Assembly: GCA_009602735.1 (NCBI GenBank)
Contig: WELA01006875.1
Span: forward strand, 203,070 to 267,069
DNA length: 64,000 bases
Source of the DNA: Mesotaenium endlicherianum
Taxonomy: Eukaryota; Streptophyta; Zygnematophyceae; Zygnematales; Mesotaeniaceae
Reading direction: 5' to 3'
Below the pieces are notes generated by a model, which was not told where the DNA came from, made no database searches, and was given only the letters and a program-made list of their open reading frames with translations. The position numbers and the translations under genes were made by a program. Positions within the stretch are counted from its first letter, which is position 1, and each line of letters opens with the position of its first letter. Shown one piece after another: positions 43,193 to 54,900 of the stretch.

Positions 43193-44214
43193 GTGCTGCG
43201 TATGGCTCCGCACCAGCACAGCGAGGCCAGCTCTTATCCGCCCGTGGCAGAGCCCGGCAACCCTGCCACGGGCTGTAACGATCCGCCGCGTGGCCGGATG
43301 CGGCGCGTACGACACGTCGCAGATGCGATCGGAAGTGTCGATTTGAATTGTATAAGTATAATTGGCGCGCAATCGAAGTACCTCGAGTTACCTTTTCGTT
43401 TGTATCGTGGGTACCTCGTGTTTCACGAGAGGAGCGTTGCTGGGATTGACCTGCAGAGCCAGCCAGAGCAAGCGAGGGTCGTAGTCATTGACAGATTCTT
43501 TTAGAGTCAGTTGACAGGTTCTTTTATGGTAGAGACAACAACTAATCTGCCCACCACAGTGTCTCTACGCCTCGAAACAGGCATTACAAGGTACCTGCGA
43601 TACGAACGAAAAGGTAACTCGAGGTAATTTGATCGCGCGCCAATTATACTCATACAATTCAAACCGACACTTCCGATCGCATCCGCGATGTGTCGCATGC
43701 ACCGCATCCGGCCACGCGGCGGATCGTTACATGGGCTGCCGCCCGCTCCCTACACCAATCTACACCAACCAGCTGGACAAGAGGCCCGACGGCATCGTCC
43801 TAGTGGAGCTATTTGGAGGCATTGCTACTAGGCTGCTCGCCACCCTGCAGGTCGGCATTCCCATGCGCCGCTACGTCTATGTTGATCCTGATGTTGAGGC
43901 GCAGCAGGTGGCCCAACGTCAGATGGCGCTCTGCCACGAGCGCTTTCTCGACCTCTTCCTCGCTCGAGCCTTTTGCCATGCGCAGACCGACTGGCCCATG
44001 GATATTTGGACATCACCGACGAGCACGTCACTCGCCTTGGTCCCGTAACCCGTTGACCTCATCATCACAGGCTGGCAGTGCCAGGGGTTCTCTATTGCTG
44101 GTTGCGGCGGAGCGCTCAGCGACCCCTGTACAACGCACTTCTGGCGCCTCCTACGCGTCCTCAACTTGGTTGAGGATCGCCAGCCGCCTCACTCCCTTGC
44201 TTGACTCCACCCTT
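43193..44214 (+). pseudogene. R5 C5-cytosine methyltransferase fragment
   Basis: Frame ...SYPPVAEPGNPATG (to 43273), then the inverted-repeat insertion, then in phase CRPLPTPIYTNQLDKRPDG IVLVELFGGIATRL (motif I). After it comes MRRYVYVDPD with the acidic cofactor residue, and, after two compensating frameshifts near 44000-44055, DLIITGWQCQGFSIAG (motif IV, Cys kept, Pro replaced by Gln). Motifs VI-X are lost at the junction with the ORFX fragment (about 44215). Related to retroelement DNMTs but a different family from E1; probably inactive. Confidence 0.65.
43274..43731. mobile_element. inverted-repeat insertion made of two TRIM LTR-like arms
   Basis: Left arm (43274-43417) and right arm (43588-43731, reverse) both begin TGTAACGATCCGCCGCGTGG and are about 144 bp. 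They are homologous to the TRIM LTR at 44926 but in head-to-head orientation, with about 170 bp between. Flanks are CGGGC (43269-43273) and TGGGC (43732-43736), a near-perfect 5-bp duplication. Removing the insert and one flank restores the methyltransferase frame. Confidence 0.75.
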
Positions 44215-44554
44215 AGGGGCTGATACTCAAGCAGATAGGGCCGACAGGAGGGCTGCTAGGGGAGCAGCAAAAGGGATGCCAGCATCACCGTCCTACCGGG
44301 GGCATGTGCCCTTATTCCATGTCATGCAGCACCCTTCCGAAAATCCTGTACTTATTCTCGTCAGTTTGCGGATTGTCCAAGGACGAGCAACTTCCACAAA
44401 CTTGAATACTGTACAAGAGGAGGTTGCCCAGTTACAACATTCTCCTATGGGCCCACCTACGGCTGAGCCTGAGGGGTTCAAGAGGCCATTTGATAGGAGG
44501 ATAGGGTCCAGATCTAGGTCTGGATCCCCAGAAAGTAGAGCCCCAGGGATATAG
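44215..44554 (+). pseudogene. E4: ORFX C-terminal fragment
   Basis: Encodes DTQADRADRRAARGAAKG, HVPLFHVMQHPSENPV and a tail ending GSPESRAPGI-stop, aligning with the last 110 residues of E2 ORFX (SDRADRRAAREIARG..., HVPLAHVMQHPSGMPV). It lies upstream of a PPT and 3' LTR-E as in E2, so E4 is the 3' end of another family member. The left junction to R5 methyltransferase DNA is at about 44215. Confidence 0.75.
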
Positions 44555-44704
44555 TGGAACGATCCGCCACGTGGCCGGTTGCGGCGCGTGCGATAGGGCG
44601 CCGATCGCGATGGACTGCAATCGGAGGTGTCGGTTTAAGATGTATGAGTACAATTAGCGCGCAATTGTAGTACCTCAAGTTTCCTTTTCATTCATATTGC
44701 TACA
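44555..44704 (+). repeat. TRIM LTR1
   Basis: 150 bp, TGGAACGATCCGCC ... ATTGCTACA, followed one base later by the PBS. Confidence 0.85.
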
Positions 44705-44925
44705 ATGGTATCGGAGCGCGAACATACGCAACCGTGTCCAGGAGACCAGGGTTTAAATTCGGCCGATCACAAAGGACCGTGCTAACGGGGGTGCAAGACT
44801 GGTCGATGGTACGACCGTATGGCAATCTTTGGATCGTACGAAGAAAGGACACTATCCCAAAACAATGTCCCTCATGCCGCCGCGGCATAAGTGCCCGAGA
44901 TGTGCACACTTATAGGTGGGAGGAG

Positions 44926-45075
44926 TGTAACGATCCGCCACGTGGCCGGTTGCGGCGCGCGCAATAGGGCGCCGATCGCAATGGACTGCGATCTGAGGTG
45001 TCGAATTAAATTGTATAAATACAATTGGCGCGCGATCGTAGTACCTCAAGTTACCTTTTTGTTTGTATCGCTACA
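44926..45075 (+). repeat. TRIM LTR2
   Basis: 150 bp, TGTAACGATCCGCC ... ATCGCTACA, preceded by GGTGGGAGGAG. Same length as LTR1 with scattered differences. Confidence 0.85.
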
Positions 45076-45226
45076 AAACAATATCCATGGACTGGGTGGT
45101 GACGCTACCAAGAACCGCCAATGGGCATGATTCCATACTGGTAGTAGTGAATAAACTGATAAAAATGGTTATTTTCATCCCCACCACCGTCAAAGAAACT
45201 GCACTCGAAACTATAAGACAAATCTA
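45076..45226 (+). pseudogene. integrase core fragment captured in the TRIM
   Basis: Encodes [20 protein letters not shown] and [17 protein letters not shown], matching E2 integrase around its first catalytic Asp ([16 protein letters not shown]). It contains only that part of the core. It lies between LTR2 and the residual third LTR end, inside the TATAG duplication. Confidence 0.85.
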
Positions 45227-45247
45227 CCTTTCGTTCGTATCGCTACA

Positions 45248-45375
45248 TATAGCTTGCAAGAGTGGGTCAGTAGCCTAGTGTGTTGCATGCTTTTGTTAGC
45301 TTGTTGTGATTGTTGCTTTGTTATTATTAGAATGAGTAATGTTATTGAGACAACAACAGTTTAAGTTGGAGGGAT
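45248..45375 (+). other. E4 3' untranslated tail and PPT
   Basis: AT-rich tail after ORFX, ending with PPT AAGTTGGAGGGAT (45363-45375). The tail resembles the sequence before the E2 PPT (TGTTATTAGTG... against GTTATTATTAG...). Confidence 0.75.
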
Positions 45376-46075
45376 TGTAATGAATCAATGTTATGGTAGT
45401 ATAATATCCATGTAAATATAATAGGTATTTAAGTTCAGTCTGCTAAAGTTTAGTTAGATATGAGCCTGTTGGACTTCTTAGTATTATTCAGAATGATAAC
45501 TCAGTCGCGAGCAGCACGCTGAAGTCCACTATAGGTCAGCTTGCTGACACATTCTTTGACAGTCAGCTGACTGCCGTACTCGTTATCAGTAAATTGCCTA
45601 GTTATGCATCTAAATGTGATATGCTAGATGAGTGGCCAGGTGATACCCTTGGGTGGATGGCAATTCGGGATAATGGGAGATGACTGTGGATTTTGTTAGA
45701 CGAGGTCTTACCGTCGTGGTTGGTTCCCAGGTAGGCGGTGCCATCGCACTTGCCGGTGAACAGTAAATCTATTCCATGTACATAGGTTAGGTTATGCCCT
45801 CGAGTTCGGCATTCGAAAACGAGGCCAACTCTTTGTAGAGCTTACTGACATCTGAATCCAAGGTTGCAAGCCGTTACACGAACTGCTTATGTATGAGTTT
45901 ACTGGTTGCATGATTGATGCTCGTTACTTGCATTTTGCTATGAGTATTGCTTACGTTAGTTGTGTGGTCTTTTGCTGATTAATAAGTAGACCAAAAAGTA
46001 CCACAAAGATTTTGTGCTGATATGAAGATGTTTTTGAAATTTTTTGATGGCCTATTGGTAAGTCCATTCATTTCA
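45376..46075 (+). repeat. LTR-E, 3' LTR of E4
   Basis: TGTAATGAATCAATG ... ATTCATTTCA, preceded by the PPT. Diverged from LTR-A to LTR-D. Right flank CTACG. Confidence 0.9.
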
Positions 46076-48556
46076 CTACGCACGCAGGCCTCATGACAGT
46101 CGCGCATGCTCCCTTAGCCTTTCGGTTGGCGTGCATGCTTAAGTGGCCTTTGAGCCCATGTCTCCTGACATGGTGGCTCTGGCGTGGCAGCTCTGTCGAG
46201 GGTCCAAAGCTGAGTTGGCCTACTTCTCAGCGTGGCCTCACTTGGCAATCACTAGGATGGCTACTTTGTAAACCTTGCCTGACTTGCCAGCTGCTGGCGT
46301 GAACCAGTTTGCAATTCCTAGTGGGGTCACCTTCTTGGCTGACTTGGCTGTCAAAACCCCACCCATCGCTGAGAGTCGCATTTGACGCGTCGCAATCACT
46401 TTCACGTGTGACTCGACTTGGACTTTCAGCGCTTGTTCACAATCAGCAATTTGGTAAGTGAGTCAACGCTTACTTTTCGTACCTGAGGCAGCCGTGACTT
46501 GCCCGCGAGTCGTCCAACTAGGAGTAGTCGCGACAATAGTATGTAATGGTAAGGTTGAAATTTGGGCTCATAAAATCCCCTCACATTTGTAGGGCAACCA
46601 TTGCTTTGACGCGTGCTATACTTCAGATAGTCAGCCAATTTGGTCGAAGTCGAGTTCTCGAGCAGATGGATGCAGAGCTATGTTCCTCCTGTGTCAAATA
46701 ACGCGCTCTGATCCAGTCTGTGGCCCGCAATTTTCGAGCTTTGTGGTACAAGCAGGTACAATCAGCCCCAATCGGCCTGTGTGGGCTGGTGTGGGCCTGT
46801 CTGTGTTGCGTTTCAACTTTCCACAAAGCTAGGAGTTGCACGTGATTGACTAACATAGCCGGCTCCTTTCTGCTGGCCGTCTATAGATTCAGAACGCAAT
46901 CCACAGATCACGCTTTCTGATGTTCATGCTTCCTGACTTTCTGGAAGTTGAAACGCGCATACCTGGAGGCTGGCACTACCTGTTGAATCTGAACTGGTTC
47001 TCAACTCTGGCTTGCTGTAGCTCTTCTCGTCGGCTTATTGCTGTTAATGAATTTGTAAGCAGGTTGTTAAGCTTTTCCGTATAGCTATTAGAGACAGAAG
47101 CTGTTAGATGAAACGGATTTTGACATCAATTTGAGGGAGTGGTAAATATATTCCTTCCAAGATAAGCTGGCTGAACCTGCCAACCTGGAAATACTCATAC
47201 AGGCAGGCCGCAGCACCCAGGGGCAAGGACCCACGTCATGAATCTATCACCCTCCAGTTTTGTACGCGGCTTTTTTGAAATTTGTCAGCCTGGCGCTGGA
47301 ATCAATGACGTCAAGGTGACAGATAGCGTAACCGCCGTGCGAATGAAAGCTGCTCATATTGAATAGCGAGCGGCGTTGAGGCTACCAGCATTAAATTCAA
47401 CAGTACAAGAAGGTACAGGTCACCTCGCACTATCCCAAACTGTCCCAAACAGTACACACTGCTATGTAGTCTACACTTCTAGACTCTACACTCGAACTGG
47501 CTCTGTGTGACCAAAGTGGACCGAAGCTCCAACCAGCTCTAACACCTGCGAACTCTCACCAGCACATCCTGTCTGAAATCCCAGGGCTTCCGGCAGAGTC
47601 TCATGACCGCAAAAATAGGTGGCTTCCGGGACAACGTCAGAGATACAAGTGGCTCATTGATAAGGTCCAAGCGGTAAAGTGAAAGTCGATCAGATCTTAA
47701 CAGAGATTTGAAGATTGGTGTCCTGTGGCCCGCGGGGCACAGTACAGTGCAGCTGAAAGTCTTTGGCCGCCGGGGAACGATTATCTGCTGATTTTTCTAG
47801 TTTCTCTCACTTTGAGCCAGTTTCAGCCAGTTTCAGCAGTGGTTTGATGCATTTTGATGCATGTTCGTCATTATGCCGTCCGGTGACGCGCAATCAGCGT
47901 CGCGCCAGCGGCGCAAAACGATTCCAACCAGTTCCAACTTGTCCGTCACCCGTGCATGAACATTTGCATGTTTGGATTGTTACGCTCATCTGTGCTCAGC
48001 AGTCACGCGCTGCATCTGTTCCTCTGGGAGCCTGCATCTAAAGGAATAGACTTATGAACGACAAAGATAGGGCTCAACAACTTGTTGAAATTCATCTTGT
48101 CCACCTGTCCAGATCTGTCCATCTCAAAGGGGTGTGCACTGTGGCCTCCGGAGTCTGGAGTCGGGAGTCTGGACTCTGGAGTCTGGAGTCTGGACCCATT
48201 GTTACCGAAAAGTGCCGGTGATATAAAGCGCTGGAAGGACCTACCCCCCCAAGTACCTCTTTGAATAGGGCGGGATTGAGGAAATCTGTGCCCCATATTG
48301 GGGACACCAACGCTGCATTCACTTTACTTTAAGAGCGGATCATATCAAATTTAGGTGCTCGTTACTCGCAAGTTGTTTTTGACTATCTAGTGGTAGAATA
48401 TGCCAAATTAAGGAGTTAGCACACCTCCGTTGCTTGTCGACCCGCGAAGTCTAAGTGACACTACAAAGAAATCACAGCAACACCAGTTCCACAGGACTCT
48501 CATGTCTGACACTTCAGGACGCATATAAAATACCGGCGCAAAGACAAGGCACTAGA
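46076..48556. other. intergenic DNA upstream of the RING gene
   Basis: No supported gene. A short minisatellite of GGAGTCTGGA type occurs at 48147-48195. The promoter of the RING gene should lie at the right end, but no TATA-type element is convincing. Confidence 0.45.
48147..48195. repeat. GGAGTCTGGA minisatellite
   Basis: About five imperfect units of GGAGTC(T/G)GGA in tandem. GAGTC/GACTC units recur at 53415-53490. Confidence 0.75.
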
Positions 48557-51500
48557 ATGGCATGCAGATCAAGGAGGGGAATGCTAGAGCTAGAGCTCCT
48601 TACTGGACAGCATCGTAGAGCAAGGTCGACGGAAGAGTATGATCACTGCGCGATGAACAATAACCACTGCCATTGTGGAAATTGCAGTTCACAGTGGCAA
48701 GCAGAACCGTCGGGTTACAATTCCGACGGGGCAAAGGAGTTCCTGACATCTTGTGAAACAGCTATGCAGACCAGCAGCCCTCCCAGAATGCAGTTTCGGA
48801 CAACCACTGGCCTCCAATCCGGCAGCTATCTCTTGGTGCGCTGCAGTAAGAGCAAGTGGCACCATGGGGAAGTGACGAGAATTAGCAGCTCCGCAATCAG
48901 GGTTTGGATCAGAGCAGTCAAGTGTTCAGTGGACATTCCCATTGAACTTGCAGACTCGCATTTGAAAACTGCGGGCTATCCAGAGCAGAGCGGGTCAGAT
49001 GGCAGAGGCTTCCCGAAGTCAAATGGCACCTTGCAGCAGCAGATGCATCCCTCTTCTCCCCCATTGAAAGCATTTGTCCAAGCTGTTCGCCCCGCACACC
49101 TTGCCCACAGGTGATACTTCACAGCCTTCACGTGCGCGAAACTTATTCAATGTACTCAATCATCATGTGGTAGCACTCCGTCTTCCAACCAGCCAATATA
49201 GATCAGCTGACTTCCTGTTGCCGGTCAGGGCTGTTATGCCTACGCCTGCATGCGCAATTTGACTGCCTCTCCCTGGGCAGGCAATGGGTTGTAATCAAGG
49301 CGTAGTTGTTTGCGGACGAGTATGTCATTTTCTCCCGCTTCACTAAACCGCCGCAGATTGGAGGGGTAGGATCTCCCCATCCATCACCTGTCAACAGCAC
49401 GCCAGAGGCACGTGGAAGTTGCTAGCATAATCCACAGGATGCTGACGAATTTCCGATGACGATTGCGGTATGCTTGCAGGCAAATGTACCAGCACGTGTC
49501 GACAGAGCGAGGGTGCACCATCTGCAACCTCCCCCTCAATTTCGACACTGCTCAGCTGGCGTGGCAGTGCGGCCACAGGGGCCACTTTGTGTGCGCTGGA
49601 AGCAACGTTGAGCATGGGATCACTGACTGCCCGCAATGCTCGGTCAGTCTCCTCCCTCCTCCCTCCCCCCTCCCTTCTCCCCCCCCCNNNNNNNNNNNNN
49701 NNNNNNNNNNNNNNNNNNNNNNNNNNNNNNNNNNNNNNNNNNNNNNNNNNNNNNNNNNNNNNNNNNNNNNNNNNNNNNNNNNNNNNNNNNNNNNNNNNNN
49801 NNNNNNNNNNNNNNNNNNNNNNNNNNNNNNNNNNNNNNNNNNNNNNNNNNNNNNNNNNNNNNNNNNNNNNNNNNNNNNNNNNNNNNNNNNNNNNNNNNNN
49901 NNNNNNNNNNNNNNNNNNNNNNNNNNNNNNNNNNNNNNNNNNNNNNNNNNNNNNNNNNNNNNNNNNNNNNNNNNNNNNNNNNNNNNNNNNNNNNNNNNNN
50001 NNNNNNNNNNNNNNNNNNNNNNNNNCTCCCCCCCCCCTCCTTTATTAGTCAACCCCTCCTGTGATTGGCAGGCTATGCACTTTAGTGCGCCTGCTTGAAC
50101 CTATCATTTGCGCATGTCGGGGGATGCTTTGCAGCCAATGTCTAAAATTCCTGCACAGTGCAAGGTGACGATGGCACATTGCACTCTCCTCGCTCCTTGC
50201 TGAGGAAAGTAGCTGCTGCCTGGGAGGCAACCAAAAATCAATGACAACCCTTTTAATTTCAGGGAATTGACGTTTGTTTCTTCGTCGTCCGTCCTCTCCT
50301 GTTCTCCCCTGCAGAGCTCGACAAGCCCCGGCTCCAGATCTGGCTCCAGGAAAGCGCTTGCTCCAATTGAGACCCTCCTCTTCACGTGCACCTGCGGCCA
50401 CACATGCCCTGTCATGGACCTGCAGAGCAGACAGCTGTCCTGTCCCGCATGCAAGGTACTTGCTGTCCCCCCCCNCCTACCCTTCCGAGCCTCTCTTACT
50501 CAAACCAGTGTTGCTCCTCAAGGGAAATGCTCGCCCAGCTCGTGACTCCGCAGAAGAAGATGGCTTGGATACGGAGGCACGGATTTGGTGCAGCTCACGT
50601 CGATCCATGTCTCTTCCCAGTCAGACGCGCGTGCACGTGCAAAGTACGTCTACAATGACGTTCTTTTCTAACCCCGGCCGGCAGCGGGTGTTTGTCCTTG
50701 TGTGTGGGTACAGGCCCCGCCCTTGAGCCCCAAGATGGCGTACGAGCAGCAGCAGATGCCCGCCAGCCCCAATGGCCACCCCCTGGTGCTGGAGGAGGAG
50801 TACAACGAGCGCTGGGAGACTCCCGCGCCCGCCTTTCCCCGCTCCTTCTCGGTGCCTACCCCCGGATACAGCGGCTGGAGAGGCTCGCCCCAGCAGCAGC
50901 AGCTGCACCACCACCACCAGCATGCGCAGAGCCTGCAGCAGACAAGAGCGCACGCGTCTTACAACAACAACTCGGGGTCGCCATCGTCCTCTCCCAGCTA
51001 CGGCTCACAGGCCTCGAGGGCTGGCCTGAGGCGAGTGCTATCGCTCGAGCAGAGCACCCGGTCGTCAAGCCCCACGTCGCCGCGCCCCCCCCTCTCGCCG
51101 CCCAACGGTTGCAGTTGCGGCTGCTCGGACGAGGCCAGCCTGTCGCGACACCCGGGCCTCCTGAGGGGCAGCAACTATAGCCTGGACTCCGGCTTGAGGG
51201 TCAAGACCTTCGAGAGTAGCAGCAGCAGCAGCAGTGGCGGCAGCAGCGGCAGAGTGCACTACTTGCCACCTTTCCCAGATCAAGCTTCCCCCCGTCGCTT
51301 CACCCCCCCTCCCTCTCCACCTCTGGACCGAGGCGGCTACCACTCGGCTTCCTTTGCCGGGAGCGACAGGTTGCACGCCAGCGAGCAGGATGATGCCAGG
51401 TGGCAGGAGCCCAGAGCACCGCGCGCCGGACTCCACAGTGACGACACAGGTGAGACCACACTCCGCTCCGAGCTCCTCCTGCCCCGGCTTGCTGCTGCTG

Positions 51501-51982
51501 CTGCTCCCGTTATTTGCTTATGCTGTTCCTCCCTTCACTTGCACCCTTTGAAGGTGGCCATGAGTGAATGATGCCTGAAGACGTAAATGCCCAAGTGGTC
51601 CCTACATTTTCCTCCTCTAGTGGAGGTGCTTACACTCGTGTGTTCATCGTGAATACTGATGATCTGTTGCTGCCCTTTCTGGTGCCATGCAGGCTCCCCT
51701 CGAAAGAGCGCCTTCTCGCGGAAGCTGCTGGCCAAGAACGCTGCAGCAAGCTCGGCCGCGCCCTCCGCAGCATCTGCGTCGAGCAATGGCGTGAGGCCGC
51801 CCATGTCGCGGAGGAGCAGCTCGCTGAACGAGGGCGGCAGCGGCGGCGAGAGGCCCGTGACCTACGTCGTGGAGAACGCGGCGTTCAGCCGCGCCATGCT
51901 GAGCGAGATGTGCTCGCACAAGAAGTCCAAGAGCTGCCAGGGGCTGGTGTACCTGCAGTCTGTTGAAGAGTGCGTCGCCTAG
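48557..51982 (+). CDS. RING-H2/zinc-ribbon protein, five exons
   Basis: Exons 48557-49110, 49480-49642, 50315-50455, 50714-51449 and 51693-51982 have GT-AG borders and fully compatible phases, giving 627 codons plus TAG. Exon 1 has a Tudor/SH3-like stretch (GSYLLVRCSKSKWHHGEVTR...VDIPIELADSHLK). Exon 2 encodes a RING-H2-type finger, CTIC-x14-CGHRGHFVC-x11-CPQC. Exon 3 has a second Zn site, CTCGHTCP...LSCPAC. Exon 4 is Ser/Pro/Gln-rich and disordered. Exon 5 ends VTYVVENAAFSRAMLSEMC... An E3 ubiquitin ligase role is inferred from the RING only. The initiator ATG is the first in frame; an exon further upstream is possible. The N run lies in intron 2. Confidence 0.72.
49688..50025. other. assembly gap (338 N)
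   Basis: Run of N between C-rich and CT-rich low-complexity sequence, inside an intron of the RING gene. Confidence 0.99.
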
Positions 51983-54900
51983 GCCCTCGTTTCTGTCTGC
52001 ACGCGCTCGGTTGCTGCAGTCTGCACGATGCTCAATGACCTACGGTGCCGGCTCCTCTTGAGCCCAGGGGCGGCGAGCTCAAGCAACCGTCTCCAACGAC
52101 CAACATCGCCCTTGAAGCTTATTCCAGTTCCCTCTTTCTTCCTGCCACTCTGCATGCGCGCGCTCTGGCGGAGGAGAGGCGCGGGGGGCTGGAGTGCTTG
52201 GAGGCTCCGGAAAGTTTCCGGACAAATGTTGCGTCAAGTGCTCTCGTTCACACCTTCCTCGGGAGTGGACGCAGAGTGTCAGGTAATTATTGTAACAATA
52301 CAGAGGTAGCTTCAGAAGCTTTGGAGAAGTCCCGGGAAAGTGGTAGACACTTGACTGGCCGAGAGGTGATGACCTATTGATTGCAGTTAACATTGAGTTC
52401 TCTTAAGCATGTCAAAGAGATATAGCACAGTATCGTGAAGCAGGTCCCTGAAATTTGGAGCGTACAGATTGCTGAGCGATTGTACCATATGAGTATTGAC
52501 GCTAGAGTGGCTGAAGATATTAAGATGCTAGGCATAATGTAGGCATGATGTGACTCTCTATTGTTGCTTATGTAGAGTAAATTTGGTTTCTCTCTCGTGT
52601 CTAGGTCTGTAAATAAGAGAAACCCCCACCCCAAGAGTAACATTTGGTATGGTCTCATTCTTTGCCGGATATTCTGGCCGTTGCACACATGTGCATATAG
52701 AATGGCTGCAGCCTGGAAAGCCCCCCCAGTTGCCAGCATTAGGCTCTTCAATTGAGTTACTTCTGAAGTAATAAATGGCACAAAATGTGCCTCATTTTAC
52801 ATGTTCTCTAGTAGCTTGTGATGGTTGTGAGGTGCCTTTTCCTGGTACGCCCTTGTACTTGTTACACATAGGTTGAACCACGCAAAAGTATGGAATGCTT
52901 TGAATCATGAAAATGTATGAGCTTCGGTGAAGTGTCTTGTTTATCAATGAGCATGCTGGTGCTCGTTACATATTGTACATCCTACAACAATCTCTCAAAA
53001 CTCACAGCAACAAATATTGAAGTGTAAACATCAGTTGCATCCCAAATATGCTACTGTCTCATTTGTATTCATGACCTCTACTAGAAATACATTAGCAAGT
53101 ATGAGCCTCACAATATAACTGTTCCTCCACAATGTATATAGCCCTCGACTTAAGCTTCAAGCAGCAACAATATAAGAGACCTATGTATCTAATTCTGCCC
53201 ACGTCCAAAACTCAGCGATTAATACCCACATTCAAATGACCGTAAATGCAATTGGACTCAGTTGTAACAATTTGTAATCAAGCCCGCCATTTTCACTCTC
53301 AATGAGCGGCCCCAGGGCAGGTGTGCCAAATTACATTCAGTAAAACCTCCCGACAAGAAGTCAAAGCGGGTAGCACTGGAGCAAAGGTCCGTGCTGTCGA
53401 ACTTAATTTTGAAGTAGGAGTCGGGAGTCGGGGGTCTTTGAAACGACTCACGACTCACGACTCATGACTCGCGAGTCACGACTCACGAGTGTCCACGAGC
53501 ACTCATGAGAGCATAAGCACGACGCGGCCCCCGCGTCCCGACTACTGTAGTGTACACTGTACAGTGTACACAGTGAAGACATCCGGGTGCATGCCTGCTT
53601 GGGACGAGACTTTCATCTCTCACCTGCATTTACTTCCGCCAACTGCTGCGGTGGCCTTTTGCATTCCTCAAACGGCACCAATGTTACGCTGGATATTGTT
53701 GCTTTAGAAGTCGTTGGAACTGGGAAGTCGTGACGACCGGTGACGAGTATCGACTCACGAGTCACGACCCTATACGGTCACGACCCTATATGGTCAAATG
53801 TCGGGCCAGAAATTCAGGTCGCGGCTCGAGAAGGAGCTTCAAGAACGTTTCGTAATCAATTGCCCTTTATTCGGGAAAAGTTTGCGTAAACATCATTGAG
53901 GACTTTTCAGTCCCAAATTTAGGCTCTTTCCCGAAACTTGTTGCAAAAATCGTCAGGAGAAATCGACGGCTGCCCATACGAAAAGAGGCGCAAACCCGCC
54001 ATATAGTAGCAACCCCTAGAGTCCAGACTAAATTGAATGGATATAGCTAAAGCGTGCGACTTAATCTATTGCCCCCTACATGAAGGTATGCCATGGCTAG
54101 CAACATATGCTCACGAGTACGCTCATAACAACCCCGGAGAGAAGGCACGTTATTACACAAACTTCTGCCCAACTATGAAGGACACACATTCTATTTAAAA
54201 CAAACTACCGACTGGCCCACACATGACCCTTCGCAAATAACATTCTTGAGCCGGTTTTCTGTGGAGGTACTTCACGGTGCGCTGCCCACAAGCAGCCGTG
54301 ACAAAGCTTACACAAGGGGCACCTTGCTAACAATGCTCAACCGACACATTTTTTCTCGTAGAAAGAGCTGAGTTGAATTGTATGCTTTCATTAAATTGGA
54401 CACCAATAAGTTGAACGCGTCTTGCAATAATGTTCGTGATTGTCCCTCATCGAGCACGCGTTGTTATCCATACACTCAGCTCGACATGGTCCCTCACCAA
54501 ACAACTGTCGCTACGTATACCCTCATTCCACACCAACAAATTGCCTCCACAATTGTACTCCTAAATATGGAGGAAGCATGTCACCCTGCCCCATCCAATA
54601 TGCAAGGAGTGCCCGGCACTACACCACACACAACTTCTTGCCATCATAGAAGTTGCATGTTCTTCAAAGGTGAAGGATGACAGGGCCATCATCAATGTCA
54701 ACAGTGACTTCACTTGCTGCTCTCAATACTCGCAGAACTTAGAAGGGCCAAAGCACCAATCAATCAAAAGTAAGAAGCGCTGAACAGCCCCAGTTGCAAA
54801 TGGAGAGCCACCCCCCCCAAACTTTTGCCACCATCCCAACTCCAGGCCACCACGAGGATCACTTCAAGACTCCACCTTGAGCCGTCATAGCCCAAATGCC

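Larger units (their letters stand above)
38759..44214 (+). mobile_element. R5: decayed element of a second DNMT-carrying family
   Basis: Plus-strand order: double zinc-knuckle gag tail, Ala/Pro-rich linker, DTGA retropepsin, long linker, C5-methyltransferase (motifs I and IV). No LTR, RT or integrase is present; E3's LTR cuts the left and an E2-family fragment the right. It is GC-rich, unlike neighbouring elements. The PR-before-DNMT order equals E1, but the sequences are very different. Confidence 0.7.
44555..45247 (+). mobile_element. TRIM-like miniature LTR retrotransposon carrying an integrase fragment
   Basis: LTR1 (44555-44704, 150 bp), PBS TGGTATCGGAGC (44706-44717), about 210 bp non-coding interior, purine tract GGTGGGAGGAG (44915-44925), LTR2 (44926-45075), integrase fragment, then the last 20 or so bases of a third LTR ending ATCGCTACA (45247). 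A perfect 5-bp duplication TATAG flanks the whole (44550-44554 and 45248-45252), so the composite inserted as one unit. It has no coding capacity of its own and must use another element's enzymes. Its PBS is identical to that of E2 and E3. Confidence 0.82.

Noticed and set aside
52374-52781. 135-codon minus-strand frame with hydrophobic segments
   Set aside because: AT-rich DNA just after the RING gene stop, no family resemblance, no splice or start context; probably 3' UTR or intergenic.
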